DNA of 64,000 nt from Colidextribacter sp. OB.20 (GCF_009911595.1 NZ_QWKG01000020.1:1-64000); one strand, 5' to 3'; numbered from the stretch's first letter, positions 1 to 8,169 are shown. Made by a program: numbers and translations. Notes: a model not told the origin generated them from the letters alone.

Positions 1-441
1 GTTAGCCCTCCGGGTCTGATTGATAAGCTGTATCAACTCCTGCCGCACATCCAGATTTTCCGGCTGACTTGTGCTGTTTTCGCTGGTGGGCGCTGTTGGA
101 ACAGCGGGAGCGCCGGAGCCAACGATGAGCGTCAGGGTTCCGCTCTCTCCGGCACGGTTGGCGGCGGTGATCTCAGCCGTTCCCTCCGCCTTGGCTACGG
201 CCACCCAAAAGCCTGTGATCTGCTCCACCAGCACCGTGTCTGGGTCGCTGGAGGTAACGGTGTAGTCCGTCCCGCTGGGGCCGATGATTAGGCCGCTCCG
301 CTCTCCAACTGTCAGGGTATTACCCTTGCAGCTGCTCACCCGGACAGGCGGGGCCTCCGCTGCCCGTGCGGGGAGGGTCAGGCCGATGGTCAGGGCGGCA
401 CAGGCGATTCCAGAGATAAGGCGTTTTAGACTGTTTTTCAT
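1..441 (-). CDS. Secreted CAP/SCP-like domain protein (3' end cut by window edge)
   Basis: Reading leftward from the ATG at 439-441, the frame stays open to base 1. It begins with a signal peptide (MKNSLKRLISGIACAALTIG, then a hydrophobic core ending ARA-AE). A Big-like beta domain of about 80 residues follows (TVTSSDPDTVLVEQI, GTAEITAANRAG), then a Ser/Thr/Pro-rich linker. At the window edge it enters a sequence of the type RQELIQLINQTRRAN, which resembles the first helix of CAP (SCP/PR1) domains. The start is set by a strong GGAGG at 451-455. It is the last gene seen of the minus-strand cargo module with sortase and surface protein, so an extracellular role is likely. The CAP assignment rests on a few residues only. 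Confidence 0.7.
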   Translation of the reverse strand, partial: MKNSLKRLISGIACAALTIGLTLPARAAEAPPVRVSSCKGNTLTVGERSGLIIGPSGTDYTVTSSDPDTVLVEQITGFWVAVAKAEGTAEITAANRAGESGTLTLIVGSGAPAVPTAPTSENSTSQPENLDVRQELIQLINQTRRAN

Positions 442-542
442 TATGAATGACCTCCTTTTGTGTATGTTGGGTGCTTTGCTGTCCCAACAGTAGCACAGAG
501 GGGAGCAAACAGTCCAGTGTGCGAATACCTTTTCAGCGGGTA

Positions 543-1364
543 TCAGACCTCTACGGCCCGAACCGCCCAGCGGTAGGCGCTCTGATTGCGGACGCAGGTA
601 AAGAGCGTGACGCAGTTCTCGGCGGTGGGGGCCAGCAGGGAGTTGTCCGTTTCGCTGATCTTGTTGACGCTGGTAACGGAGTAGGTGCGGGTGCCCAGCT
701 TGGTCGTCAGGGTGATTGTGTCGCCCACGTTCAGGTTGTGGATGTCGCCAAAATAGCAGTTGGTCCCCCGGTTGTGACCAGCGATTGCGCAGTTTCCGTC
801 CCAAATGCTGGTGTCCTCAAAGTGGCCCGCCCCTTTTGCCAGGACGGAACTGCCCGTACCCTCGTAGACCTTGACGTTCACATTCAGGCTGGGGATTTTC
901 AGGGTCGCCAGATAGCCGCCCTTGTAGTAGAGATCGGATGTGACCTCCGTGTACCCGGTGAAGGGGGCGGGCGTGGCTGTGCCCCCGGTGGAACCGCCGC
1001 CGGACACGATGCCGCTGGGGATGGTGTTGAAGTCAGGCGGGGCGACGGTCACGCCGGTTCCGCCAGAAATGACAGCGCCCTCGCCCAGCATATAGCCGGG
1101 GGCCAGATTGGGCGTCAGGGGTGTGCCGGTGTTCAGGGTGTAGGCACTGGGGGAGCCAAAACCGGGCGGGATCAGGGCCGCGTTCTTGCTCACGTCCACG
1201 TTGGGCAGCTCGCCCCGGTCAGCCGTGATAACCGGCTCAATGGAGGTGGACTTGCCGTACTCCGGGTCGCCGGGGCCGTCGATGTTGTATTCAAGGGCAC
1301 TGGCGGGGACAGCCAGGGCCAGGGTCAGGCACAGAACGGATAAAAGCATGGTCAGTTTCTTCAT
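543..1364 (-). CDS. Exported sortase-family transpeptidase
   Basis: A 273-residue protein with an N-terminal signal peptide or anchor (MKKLTMLLSVLCLTLALAVP), a Pro/Gly-rich linker (residues about 25-130) and a C-terminal sortase domain. Catalytic residues are visible: His in AIAGHNRG, Cys in TLFTC and Arg in AYRWAVRA. The short domain with TLFTC resembles class D or class B-like sortases of clostridial conjugative elements. GGAGGT at 1372-1377 sets the start and overlaps the stop of the upstream surface-protein gene, indicating translational coupling. The likely substrate is the neighbouring anchored protein or an unseen protein of the element, although no clear LPXTG motif is present nearby. 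Confidence 0.85.
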   Translation of the reverse strand: MKKLTMLLSVLCLTLALAVPASALEYNIDGPGDPEYGKSTSIEPVITADRGELPNVDVSKNAALIPPGFGSPSAYTLNTGTPLTPNLAPGYMLGEGAVISGGTGVTVAPPDFNTIPSGIVSGGGSTGGTATPAPFTGYTEVTSDLYYKGGYLATLKIPSLNVNVKVYEGTGSSVLAKGAGHFEDTSIWDGNCAIAGHNRGTNCYFGDIHNLNVGDTITLTTKLGTRTYSVTSVNKISETDNSLLAPTAENCVTLFTCVRNQSAYRWAVRAVEV

Positions 1365-1369
1365 GGTGT

Positions 1370-2311
1370 TTACCTCCTGCGTTTGATGAAGTAGAACGCT
1401 CCGCCGCCCAGCAGCACCACCACGACAACAGCCACCACGGGCAGGACGTTGTTCTTCTCACTGGTGGGGGCGTCAGTGGGAGCATCAGTGGGGTCAACGG
1501 GAGTAGTGGGGTCAGCGGGGTCGGTCAGGCCGGGGTCAGAGGTGTCGCCGGGTTCCTCCGGGGCCACGGGTTCCAGAGCCGTACCCTCGAAGATCGCCAC
1601 ATAGCGGACTTTATTCAGATTGATACGGCTGACGGTGCCAGCGTAGTCGGCGGTGACAGTGTAACCCTTCACATAGGAGCTGGTGGCGGAGCCGGAGTAG
1701 GAGGCCACGGCGGTAAAATGGCCGTCGCCCTCGGTCTGCCAGTTCACGGTCTGGAGGGTCAGGGAGTGGCCGTTGTCGCTGATGGACTTGGGGATATACT
1801 GCGTGTCTTGGTCGGCAAGGCCGGGGTAGGTGCGGGTGGCGGTGACGCTCTTGGTGGCGCTGCCGTACCCGGCCACCTCCACGTTCACCGTGTCCAGCTT
1901 CAGGGCCAGCGTCCCGGCAAGGCCGTCCTCGGTGACAAACTCCTTTGTCTGCGGCAAAAGGGCCAGCACCGCGCCCATATCCTTGCTCTTGCTGTTCACG
2001 GACACGGTTTCCGTGTGCTGACGGCTCTCGTTGGCGGGAAGTTCCTGCTTCAGCAGGTCGGTGAGGGTGTAGTGATAGCCCTCCTGCTCAAAGTCGGAAC
2101 GGGAGATGCCAGCGGGATTGTCCTCCGGCCCCAGGTCGTACATCTTCCTGATCTCGCCGCCGTCCTCGCTCCGGGTGACGGCGGTGGGGTAGCAGGGGGA
2201 CGGCTGGACGGGTTCAGGCGGGTCGGCGGCAAAGGCGGCGGTGGTCAGGCTCATGGCAAGAGCCAGGACGCACAGCAGCCGAGCCGCGTGGATGATGGTT
2301 TTCCGCTTCAT
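1370..2311 (-). CDS. Membrane-anchored surface protein with signal peptide
   Basis: A 313-residue protein starting at the ATG at 2309-2311, set by GGAGGT at 2321-2326. The open frame extends further upstream, but a terminator lies there and makes a longer form unlikely. It has a signal peptide (MKRKTIIHAARLLCVLALAM, cleavage near AFA-AD), a beta-rich extracellular part, and a low-complexity stalk of Pro/Asp/Thr repeats (DPTTPVDPTDAPTDAPT). One C-terminal transmembrane helix follows, ending FIKRRR. The anchor region looks like a sortase substrate but shows NNVLPVV rather than LPXTG. Its place directly upstream of the sortase suggests the pair works together at the cell surface during conjugation or adhesion. 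Confidence 0.75.
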   Translation of the reverse strand: MKRKTIIHAARLLCVLALAMSLTTAAFAADPPEPVQPSPCYPTAVTRSEDGGEIRKMYDLGPEDNPAGISRSDFEQEGYHYTLTDLLKQELPANESRQHTETVSVNSKSKDMGAVLALLPQTKEFVTEDGLAGTLALKLDTVNVEVAGYGSATKSVTATRTYPGLADQDTQYIPKSISDNGHSLTLQTVNWQTEGDGHFTAVASYSGSATSSYVKGYTVTADYAGTVSRINLNKVRYVAIFEGTALEPVAPEEPGDTSDPGLTDPADPTTPVDPTDAPTDAPTSEKNNVLPVVAVVVVVLLGGGAFYFIKRRR

Positions 2312-2346
2312 AGAAAAATTACCTCCAGTTTTTTGATTTTGGGCAC

Positions 2347-2372
2347 AAAAAAAGCCCGTGGCGCTCCACGGG
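2347..2372 (-). terminator. Rho-independent terminator of parAB operon
   Basis: On the minus strand a CCCGTGG/CCACGGG hairpin with a 4-nt loop (arms 2355-2361 and 2366-2372) is followed by seven T. It lies between parB and the surface-protein gene, so the exported-cargo genes must have their own promoter or depend on readthrough. Confidence 0.8.
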
Positions 2373-2523
2373 GGCGGTTCAAGGTTTTTACCGGCTGAAA
2401 AAGGATGGGCAGAGATTTTCTTTTCAGTAGGTACAGCAGGTTTTGAGGGGGAGAGTGTGAGAGGGGGAGGGCGTGGAAAGTGCCAGGGCCGCAAAAGGGC
2501 AGACTTTCCCCCAGGTGTGACGT

Positions 2524-3477
2524 TCACCGCTCCCGCCCCCTTTCCCGCCTGCGGTACATCTCCAACGCTTTTACAATGGTGTCCTCGATCTTCTGTGCGG
2601 GCGTCCCCGCAGGGAAAAACTTGTCGATACGGTTCCGGGGCATTTTGAATTGCTCCACCTGATTGGGCTTTTCCTCCTGCATGATGGACAGGATCACTTC
2701 GGGATTGAGCTTGCCTTTTTCGGAAAAGTCCCTGATTTTGATGGCCTGGGCGTGAGAGGGGGTGCAGTCCTCGCTCTCCATGATCTCCAACAAGGCGGTT
2801 TGCTGGTTCTCCGGCAGATAGGACAGCTCCACGGCGGGGCGCAGGGCCATTTGTAACCGCCCCTTTTCTTTCAGCACAGAATTGTCTACCATGTCCAGCA
2901 GTTCGGGCACAAGGTTTGTCAGGCAGATATAACGGTGAATTTGGGTTTTGCTGTCAGGAGATTGGTCTGCAAGTTCCTGATTTGAGCGTGTTCCCAACTT
3001 CGTCCCCACCGGGGACGAGGTTAAATCCCTCCGTTGTCCCTGTCGTTTCATGGCGTCCAGCTTCATTTTATAAGCAAGTGCCTTTTCCGAGGGCAAAACT
3101 TTTTCCCGCTGGAGATTGCTGTCCACCATGATAATGATGGCTTCATCATCGGTCAGCTCCCGGACGATGCAGGGCACCGTGGTCAGTTCCGCCAACTCCG
3201 CCGCCCGCTTACGTCGGTGGCCTGACACCATCTGATAACTGCCGTCCGGCATGGGCCGCACCAGCGCAGGAGAGAGGACACCACGCTCCCTGACGCTCTC
3301 CACCATATGCTCCATTTCCTCATCCATCCGCACCTTGAACGGGTGGTCGGGAAAGTCGCTGATTTGAGCGGCGGGCAGGTCGATCACATAACTGCGTTGG
3401 GCGTTGTCCCGTTCCTCCTGGGTGGTAAAGATGCTATCTACCGAGGTCAGAAGTCCGGCTGCGCTCTTTTTGCCCAA
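2524..3477 (-). CDS. parB: ParB/Spo0J-family partition protein
   Basis: A 317-residue protein with a ParB/sulfiredoxin-like N-terminal domain (residues about 30-130). It carries the CTP-binding type motifs GVLSPALVRP and SGHRRKRAAEL, then a KorB/HTH region (about 130-230) and a variable C-terminal dimerisation part. It would bind centromere-like sites and work with ParA to partition the element. Its start lies inside the parA 3' end (44-base overlap), so translation is probably coupled. Such parA-parB pairs next to sortase and CAP genes are typical of clostridial integrative conjugative elements with a circular intermediate. No parS-like repeat was identified nearby. Confidence 0.9.
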   Translation of the reverse strand: MGKKSAAGLLTSVDSIFTTQEERDNAQRSYVIDLPAAQISDFPDHPFKVRMDEEMEHMVESVRERGVLSPALVRPMPDGSYQMVSGHRRKRAAELAELTTVPCIVRELTDDEAIIIMVDSNLQREKVLPSEKALAYKMKLDAMKRQGQRRDLTSSPVGTKLGTRSNQELADQSPDSKTQIHRYICLTNLVPELLDMVDNSVLKEKGRLQMALRPAVELSYLPENQQTALLEIMESEDCTPSHAQAIKIRDFSEKGKLNPEVILSIMQEEKPNQVEQFKMPRNRIDKFFPAGTPAQKIEDTIVKALEMYRRRERGRER

Positions 3478-4255
3478 TTTCCAGCACCTCCTTTGTCAGT
3501 TTGCGGTAGGCGTCCGCCGCTCGTCCCCTGGGTTCGTACTGGAAGATGCTCTTGTCCGCCGTGCTGATTTCCGCCAGCCGAACAGTGGACGGGATCACCG
3601 TGTCCAGCACAGGCAGATGCCGTCCAAAATTGGATTTGACGCTGTTCACAATGTCCTTGCGGAACGTGGTTTCATTTGCCATCGTCAGAAACACGCCGCC
3701 GATTTTCAGCCGGGGGTTGATCTGACGCTGGATGCTCCGCACCGTCCCCACCAGCTCCGTCATGTCCTCCGCCGCCAGATAGTCCGCCTGGACAGGGACG
3801 AGAACATAATTCGAAGCAGACAGGGCATTGATGACCAGCATCCCCAGCGAGGGGCGGCAATCCAGCAGAACATAGTCATAGTCCCGCTTCACGCTGTCCA
3901 CGTATTGCTTCAAGACGGTTTCCCGGCTCATCACGTTCACCAGCCCCACCTCTACAGCGGACAGGCTGCGGTTTCCTGGCACGAAATCAAAGCCCTCATG
4001 GTGGTGCATGATCTCCGGGTGGTCAGATGGCTCTGTCCCGGCTACAACATCGTTCATGGCGTTGGCAAGGGTCAGGGGCAGGTCGTGAGGCTTGCGCTGG
4101 CCCAGCATCTTGGTCAAATCACCTTGGGGGTCTACGTCCAGCATCAGGACTTTCTTTCCTTCCAGCGCAAGACCGGCCCCCAGGTTGTAGACAGTCGTGC
4201 TTTTTCCAACTCCGCCCTTTTGATTTGCTACACTTAACACTTTCGGTTTCGCCAT
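3434..4255 (-). CDS. parA: ParA-family partition ATPase (Soj-like)
   Basis: A 273-residue deviant-Walker ATPase: KGGVGKSTT at residues 13-21, the A' motif LMLDVDPQGDLT at about 38-49, and the Walker B region YVLLDCRPSLG at about 130-140. The length and motifs match Soj/ParA proteins without an N-terminal DNA-binding domain. The start is set by an AAGGAGG-type site just upstream, in the 4260-4270 region. It is the first gene of the minus-strand parA-parB pair and presumably drives segregation of the element during excision or replication. Confidence 0.93.
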   Translation of the reverse strand: MAKPKVLSVANQKGGVGKSTTVYNLGAGLALEGKKVLMLDVDPQGDLTKMLGQRKPHDLPLTLANAMNDVVAGTEPSDHPEIMHHHEGFDFVPGNRSLSAVEVGLVNVMSRETVLKQYVDSVKRDYDYVLLDCRPSLGMLVINALSASNYVLVPVQADYLAAEDMTELVGTVRSIQRQINPRLKIGGVFLTMANETTFRKDIVNSVKSNFGRHLPVLDTVIPSTVRLAEISTADKSIFQYEPRGRAADAYRKLTKEVLEIGQKERSRTSDLGR

Positions 4256-4580
4256 TTGGGGGTTCCTCCTTTCATAGATTTAGCCGCCTGCGGCGAGACA
4301 GACGGCTATGTATGGGCATAGAAAAAGCCGCCTTTTCCATGCAGAAAAGGCGGCTCATCCAGTCGGGCGATATGTGATTTTCAGGGGCAGTTCAAAGGGC
4401 GGCGCAAAACCGTATGTCCGCATTTCCCGGTGTTTCGTCGTATCAATGCTCATCCCTTGGTAGTAAATTCGTAGTAATTGGGGTGGTTTGCTGTCAGGAA
4501 ATGCGGCGTTATGCGCTGTTCCACAAGGTTTTGCGGGGTCTTGCAAAATATTTCTGGGCAAGTATCTGAAATTCCCCAAT
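4256..4580 (-). other. Intergenic stretch upstream of parA
   Basis: This holds the parA ribosome-binding site, a strong minus-strand terminator (separate entry) and an 85-codon open frame at 4355-4612 on the minus strand. That frame overlaps the 49-codon gene and has no good ribosome-binding site. Its final part (KITYRPTG at the end) could be a gene remnant, but nothing supports a function. Confidence 0.4.
4322..4354 (-). terminator. Rho-independent terminator / possible attenuator upstream of parA
   Basis: A perfect inverted repeat (GCCGCCTTTT / AAAAGGCGGC, arms 4327-4336 and 4345-4354, 8-nt loop). On the minus strand it is followed by five T. It separates parA from leftward transcripts starting near 4.75 kb and so probably ends the 49-codon gene transcript. 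Confidence 0.75.
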
Positions 4581-4730
4581 TCATTCAAACTCCACCTCGG
4601 ATGTGTCAGCATAATCTTCGGGTGAAAGTCCTAAAGCTTCATCAATTTGATAATCAGATAGTAATTTGGCGGTATCAAAATGAGACATAATCGAAACAGT
4701 ATTTTCGATTAATCCACGGATCACATCCAT
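4581..4730 (-). CDS. Small acidic protein, 49 aa, unknown function
   Basis: An ATG at 4728-4730 preceded by AAGGAG (complement of 4742-4747) opens a 49-codon frame. It starts MDVIRGLIENTVSIMSHFDT and ends in a very acidic tail (ALGLSPEDYADTSEVEFE). The base composition is AT-rich like the island to its right, not like parA. I do not recognise the family. Small acidic proteins beside recombinases are sometimes directionality or anti-restriction factors, but nothing here proves that. The ribosome-binding site and a terminator 230 bases downstream make it a credible gene. Confidence 0.6.
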   Translation of the reverse strand: MDVIRGLIENTVSIMSHFDTAKLLSDYQIDEALGLSPEDYADTSEVEFE

Positions 4731-4794
4731 ATTTATCCACACTCCTTCGTATCATTATTATACATGCCAACAATCAATATATCAACAAATTTGC

Positions 4795-5153
4795 TGATAA
4801 AATTACCGAGACAGATTTCTCATTTGTGGTTGCTGAATGGACCCAGCGGACAAAAACCACACTGTCATTAACTCGAGGGTGACAGAGATTGTACGGCAGA
4901 TTTATCGGTGGTCGCTGTAGGGCTATGGGCGGCAGAGTATTGCCTATTTGTTGAATCATCAAAGGTGTCCTGAATCCGACGTACTACAGGATGGGTCGAA
5001 GTTGCAACCATCCTACCAAGAGCAACTTTGGACTATGAAACAAGGAGACAGTGGGGCGGATTCTTGTAAACAAGGTGTACGTGGGCGTTATGTTCCAAGG
5101 GTAGCATAAGAATGTTAAGCTACAAGTCTAAGGCTATCATTCGCACATCTTGA
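4795..5153 (+). pseudogene. Decayed internal fragment of a large serine recombinase
   Basis: In shifting frames this stretch reads like the middle of the intact recombinase at 8392-9930. Matches include DPADKNH, then EIVRQIYRWSL-stop-GYGRQSIAYLLN, then after a frameshift CNHPTKSNFGL, TVGRILVNKVYVGVMFQG, and finally LSYKSKAIIRTS. The matching part of the intact protein runs from GKYIGGFPIYGY to SCKSKVIIDTP. It contains an in-frame TAG at 4918-4920, other stops and frameshifts, and lacks the catalytic N-terminus and the C-terminus. It is a relic of an older copy in the same orientation, left of the NACHT gene. Confidence 0.88.
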
Positions 5154-5178
5154 ACAGTGTATCAATATGTGGTACAAT
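5150..5178 (+). promoter_or_regulatory. Sigma-A-type promoter of the SMEK-NACHT gene
   Basis: TTGAAC (5150-5155), a 17-bp spacer, then TACAAT (5173-5178). It lies about 105 bases before the NACHT start. Its -35 begins at the base where similarity to the recombinase remnant stops. Confidence 0.7.
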
Positions 5179-5288
5179 ATTTTAAAGTTCTACTATTTTT
5201 CTGCTCCATGAAAAGACTTGGCCTTTCGAGTATATGGCCTGCCTACTTGCGGATTTTTAATTTGCCTCAATGCTGAAAGGAGCCTCAT

Positions 5289-7772
5289 ATGTATTTACGA
5301 GGGTTCTATATCCAAGAGATTGCTTCCCGCCTTGCTTGGATCAAGGCTCAGGTGGAGGTCCTGGATTCATTAAATTTATATGATATCAATATTCATTCCG
5401 AGACTTTCTTTTGCGGATTATTAAATGTCATCTTTGGATATAACTTAGAAAACATTAATGATTCCGAAAAGAATTTTCCATCAATAGATTTAGAAGACAA
5501 ACTCAATAGAGTTGCAATACAAGTCACAACGCAAGAGGCTAGTTCTAAAATTCAATATACTTTAGATAAATTTTTCGAGAATAAGCTTGACAAAACTTTC
5601 GACCGTTTAATAGTTCTCATAATCGGCACGAAGCTTCACTATACCAAAATTTTTAAGGTTAAAGAAGGTTTTTCTTTCTCAAGGGAAGACGACATCTGGG
5701 ATACATCATTCCTTATTCAGGAAATCAAGAAAAAAGAAACAGCAGAGCTAGAAAAAATTTTTGATTACTTATCTAAGGAATTAACTCCAGCCAACGGTTA
5801 TACAGGCTTTTCTCCTGCCAAGGTTGCCCAAGACATGTATAACAAGGCCCATGCACTATGTACTGTAAAATTACACGCAGCAGGTATTCAAGAGGACATT
5901 GCTGCCCGAATAATTGATGCAGACATTGCCAGTTCCAAATATCAATATATACTTGATAGTGCTTTCTCTGGAAAACGATATCTCACTGGTGATTTTGGCA
6001 CTGGAAAATCCCATGCACTGACAATTCTCGCTCAGCAGTTAGCAAACAACTATCTCGATGATACCAACAATACACTTCCTCTATTTATACAAGCGAAAGA
6101 ACTCTTTAGAATTGGCTCAGTGCAACAATGGATTGACAGCCTAAACATTGGATCATTATCATATCTCCTGTTGATTGATGGTCTTGATGAGGTCGATGTT
6201 AAGTTTACTACACAGATAATCGAGGACATCGATATTCTAGCTGTCTCAAATCCTCAAAGCAAAGTTATTGTTAGCAGTCGCCCACTATTTTCAATATCCG
6301 AATCTGGAAAAACGTTTAAAATCTTGTCGCTAACGAATCAGGAGCGGAATGTTCTTTATGATTCCATTGTAGGAGATTCCTCATCAAATTTTGCATTCCA
6401 CAACCTTGACCCACAAATGAACAGCCTGTTGTCAAGGCCTTTCTTTTGTATTATTTATGCCCTTTTTAAATCCGAACCAAAAAGTTGGGCAAAAACAGAC
6501 ATGGACCTTGTAAGTGCATTTATCAAACGGACTCTTCAGAAAGTTGAAAACCGATCCAGTGTATTAACTGATTTATCTGCTATAGCGGCTAAATCCATAA
6601 GTAAAAACCTTGGTGATGTTCATATGTCAGAAATTCGGTTGACAGGTGCGCTGGATAATTTGCTAAAAACGGGGTTCATTTCTCTAACAGACGATTACCT
6701 GAGTTTTTCTTTACCAATTATCGGACAGTGGATGGCGGCAGAAGCTATTCGGCGCAAAATTGTACAAATTTCTTCGATTATTGACGACAGAGCTAACACT
6801 ACTCGCTGGCTTTATCCTTTTTCCATTCTTTTCAGCCAAATGTCCTTTGAGGAAGCTTTGGAGTATTTCTCACAAATTGTACTTAAAATGCCAGATATTG
6901 CTGCGAGAATCATTCGGGATGGAATTCGCTTCGGTACTCTACGGTCTGCTCCAACCGAAAATGAATGCGGAAAAATGATTCAACAATGTATGCAATTTTG
7001 GATCGATGCTATTGGACCTTTAGCACCATATATTGCTCCAATAGAAGATGGGCGCCTTTATCCGCTTGGAATAAATATCGAAAACGGCCAAATGATTACA
7101 TATGCTTGGCTAAAGAATTATTCCGGCGAAGTTGTGGTTCCTATGTCTCAAAATGAGTTGATGCAAACTCCTGGCTGTAAAGCCGAGGGTATTCCTGCAC
7201 AAGCAACTTGGCCTTGGATTATAACACTTGATGCCCTTTCGGATCGCTTGGAAAATGCTGTTCACCATCGATCTATGATTGTAGAGCATACTCAATTATG
7301 TGCAGAACATGTATGGAATGTCGCTCTGCAAATGGCTGGAAAAGGCAACGCTTATGAGGGTGAATTATCGTTAGAACCCTGCGAAAAATACAGATGTTAT
7401 ATTGGGAGGTCCCTTCAAATAGAAACCGTATCTGTTCAAACTGATCTGTTTTTTAAAATTATTGACAAACACTTTTCTAGTGGTATTTCCAAAATCTCGC
7501 CTCCTTTTCCAGTTTCCGACAGGGCACAAGCATCTGGAGGAGACTGGATGGCCTATTCAACGGAGCGGTACTTAGAAAAAATTCAATTCATTTATAATTC
7601 AGCATTGACTGAATATTCCACATTGGTGGATGCGATCTTCTCTTCCTTCAAAAAAGGATTTAGAATTTCTCGGCTTTCCCCATGTAAGCTGGTTGGAAAG
7701 CTTATATTTGAAGAAAATTCTGAATATGCACCGTTTCTTACCTGGTATTTTGAAGCACTTCCAAGTAGTTAG
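5289..7772 (+). CDS. SMEK-domain NACHT STAND NTPase, probable anti-phage defence protein
   Basis: An 827-residue protein. The N-terminal 165 residues match the SMEK domain (RLAWIKAQVEVLDSLNLYDI, IHSETFFCGLLN, DKLNRVAIQVT). A NACHT NTPase core follows: Walker A GDFGTGKS near residue 234, Walker B LLLIDGLDEVD near 293, and VIVSSRPL near 326. Then come winged-helix/helical regions and a long C-terminal sensor-like region without recognisable repeats. Bacterial NACHT proteins are STAND ATPases that sense phage and trigger cell death or nuclease action, and the SMEK domain occurs at the N-terminus of such proteins. AAAGGAG (5276-5282) sets the start. The gene is visibly AT-rich beside GC-rich neighbours, a sign of transfer. 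It ends at TAG, but the same frame continues (next entry), so it may be truncated. Confidence 0.88.
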   Translation: MYLRGFYIQEIASRLAWIKAQVEVLDSLNLYDINIHSETFFCGLLNVIFGYNLENINDSEKNFPSIDLEDKLNRVAIQVTTQEASSKIQYTLDKFFENKLDKTFDRLIVLIIGTKLHYTKIFKVKEGFSFSREDDIWDTSFLIQEIKKKETAELEKIFDYLSKELTPANGYTGFSPAKVAQDMYNKAHALCTVKLHAAGIQEDIAARIIDADIASSKYQYILDSAFSGKRYLTGDFGTGKSHALTILAQQLANNYLDDTNNTLPLFIQAKELFRIGSVQQWIDSLNIGSLSYLLLIDGLDEVDVKFTTQIIEDIDILAVSNPQSKVIVSSRPLFSISESGKTFKILSLTNQERNVLYDSIVGDSSSNFAFHNLDPQMNSLLSRPFFCIIYALFKSEPKSWAKTDMDLVSAFIKRTLQKVENRSSVLTDLSAIAAKSISKNLGDVHMSEIRLTGALDNLLKTGFISLTDDYLSFSLPIIGQWMAAEAIRRKIVQISSIIDDRANTTRWLYPFSILFSQMSFEEALEYFSQIVLKMPDIAARIIRDGIRFGTLRSAPTENECGKMIQQCMQFWIDAIGPLAPYIAPIEDGRLYPLGINIENGQMITYAWLKNYSGEVVVPMSQNELMQTPGCKAEGIPAQATWPWIITLDALSDRLENAVHHRSMIVEHTQLCAEHVWNVALQMAGKGNAYEGELSLEPCEKYRCYIGRSLQIETVSVQTDLFFKIIDKHFSSGISKISPPFPVSDRAQASGGDWMAYSTERYLEKIQFIYNSALTEYSTLVDAIFSSFKKGFRISRLSPCKLVGKLIFEENSEYAPFLTWYFEALPSS

Positions 7773-7994
7773 CAAAACAGTACAGATATTCAACTTACCA
7801 AAACGTCTGTTAATCCATATACGCTTTTAGAATCTATTGCAAAAAACAATTCTATTCTTAGGCCAGAATTAGTAGGTTCTAATATTGCAAGTGTCACAAG
7901 TCAGCCTTTATATGGACTCAGCACTACTCCTGTCACGGATGTCGTATATAAATGGTTGGACTCTGAATTGACAGCCATAGGTTGGCTAAAATAG
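7773..7994 (+). pseudogene. In-frame tail of the NACHT gene beyond an amber stop
   Basis: Directly after the TAG at 7770-7772 the NACHT frame continues for 73 sense codons to a second TAG at 7992-7994. The tail reads as ordinary protein (for example NPYTLLESIAKNN, GLSTTPVTDVVYKWLDS, ending TAIGWLK) and keeps the AT-rich style of the gene. It is best explained as the original C-terminus separated by a nonsense mutation. Programmed or suppressed readthrough is an alternative. It has no ribosome-binding site or start of its own. Confidence 0.6.
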
Positions 7995-8052
7995 CGTGGG
8001 TGCCTGACACTGAACACCCGCGTTGTCCTTAGCAGTTCTTTATACTCTCGCA

Positions 8053-8095
8053 ATACATCTCTCATGTCATTGTACACATGAGAGGTGTATTTTTT
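8053..8095 (+). terminator. Terminator after the NACHT gene
   Basis: Arms 8053-8067 and 8076-8090 (ATACATCTCTCATGT / ACATGAGAGGTGTAT, one G-T wobble) with an 8-nt loop, followed by a T run at 8090-8095. It lies 60 bases past the second stop of the NACHT frame, which supports the idea that the tail belongs to the gene. Confidence 0.75.
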
Positions 8096-8169
8096 GTCCG
8101 CGCTAAGATTGATGCTTGTTTTTTCATATTTTATATTTAGTTTCATATGATTTTCTGGAGGTGTTTTAT

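Noticed and set aside
2312-2527. N-terminal extension of the surface protein to 2527
   Set aside because: It contains a terminator hairpin and lacks a ribosome-binding site. GGAGGT and a signal peptide mark 2311.
4774-4962. 62-codon minus-strand frame
   Set aside because: It is the complement of the recombinase remnant, which explains the region better.
7901-8146. 81-codon minus-strand frame over the NACHT tail and terminator
   Set aside because: It runs antisense through the NACHT tail and its terminator and has no ribosome-binding site.
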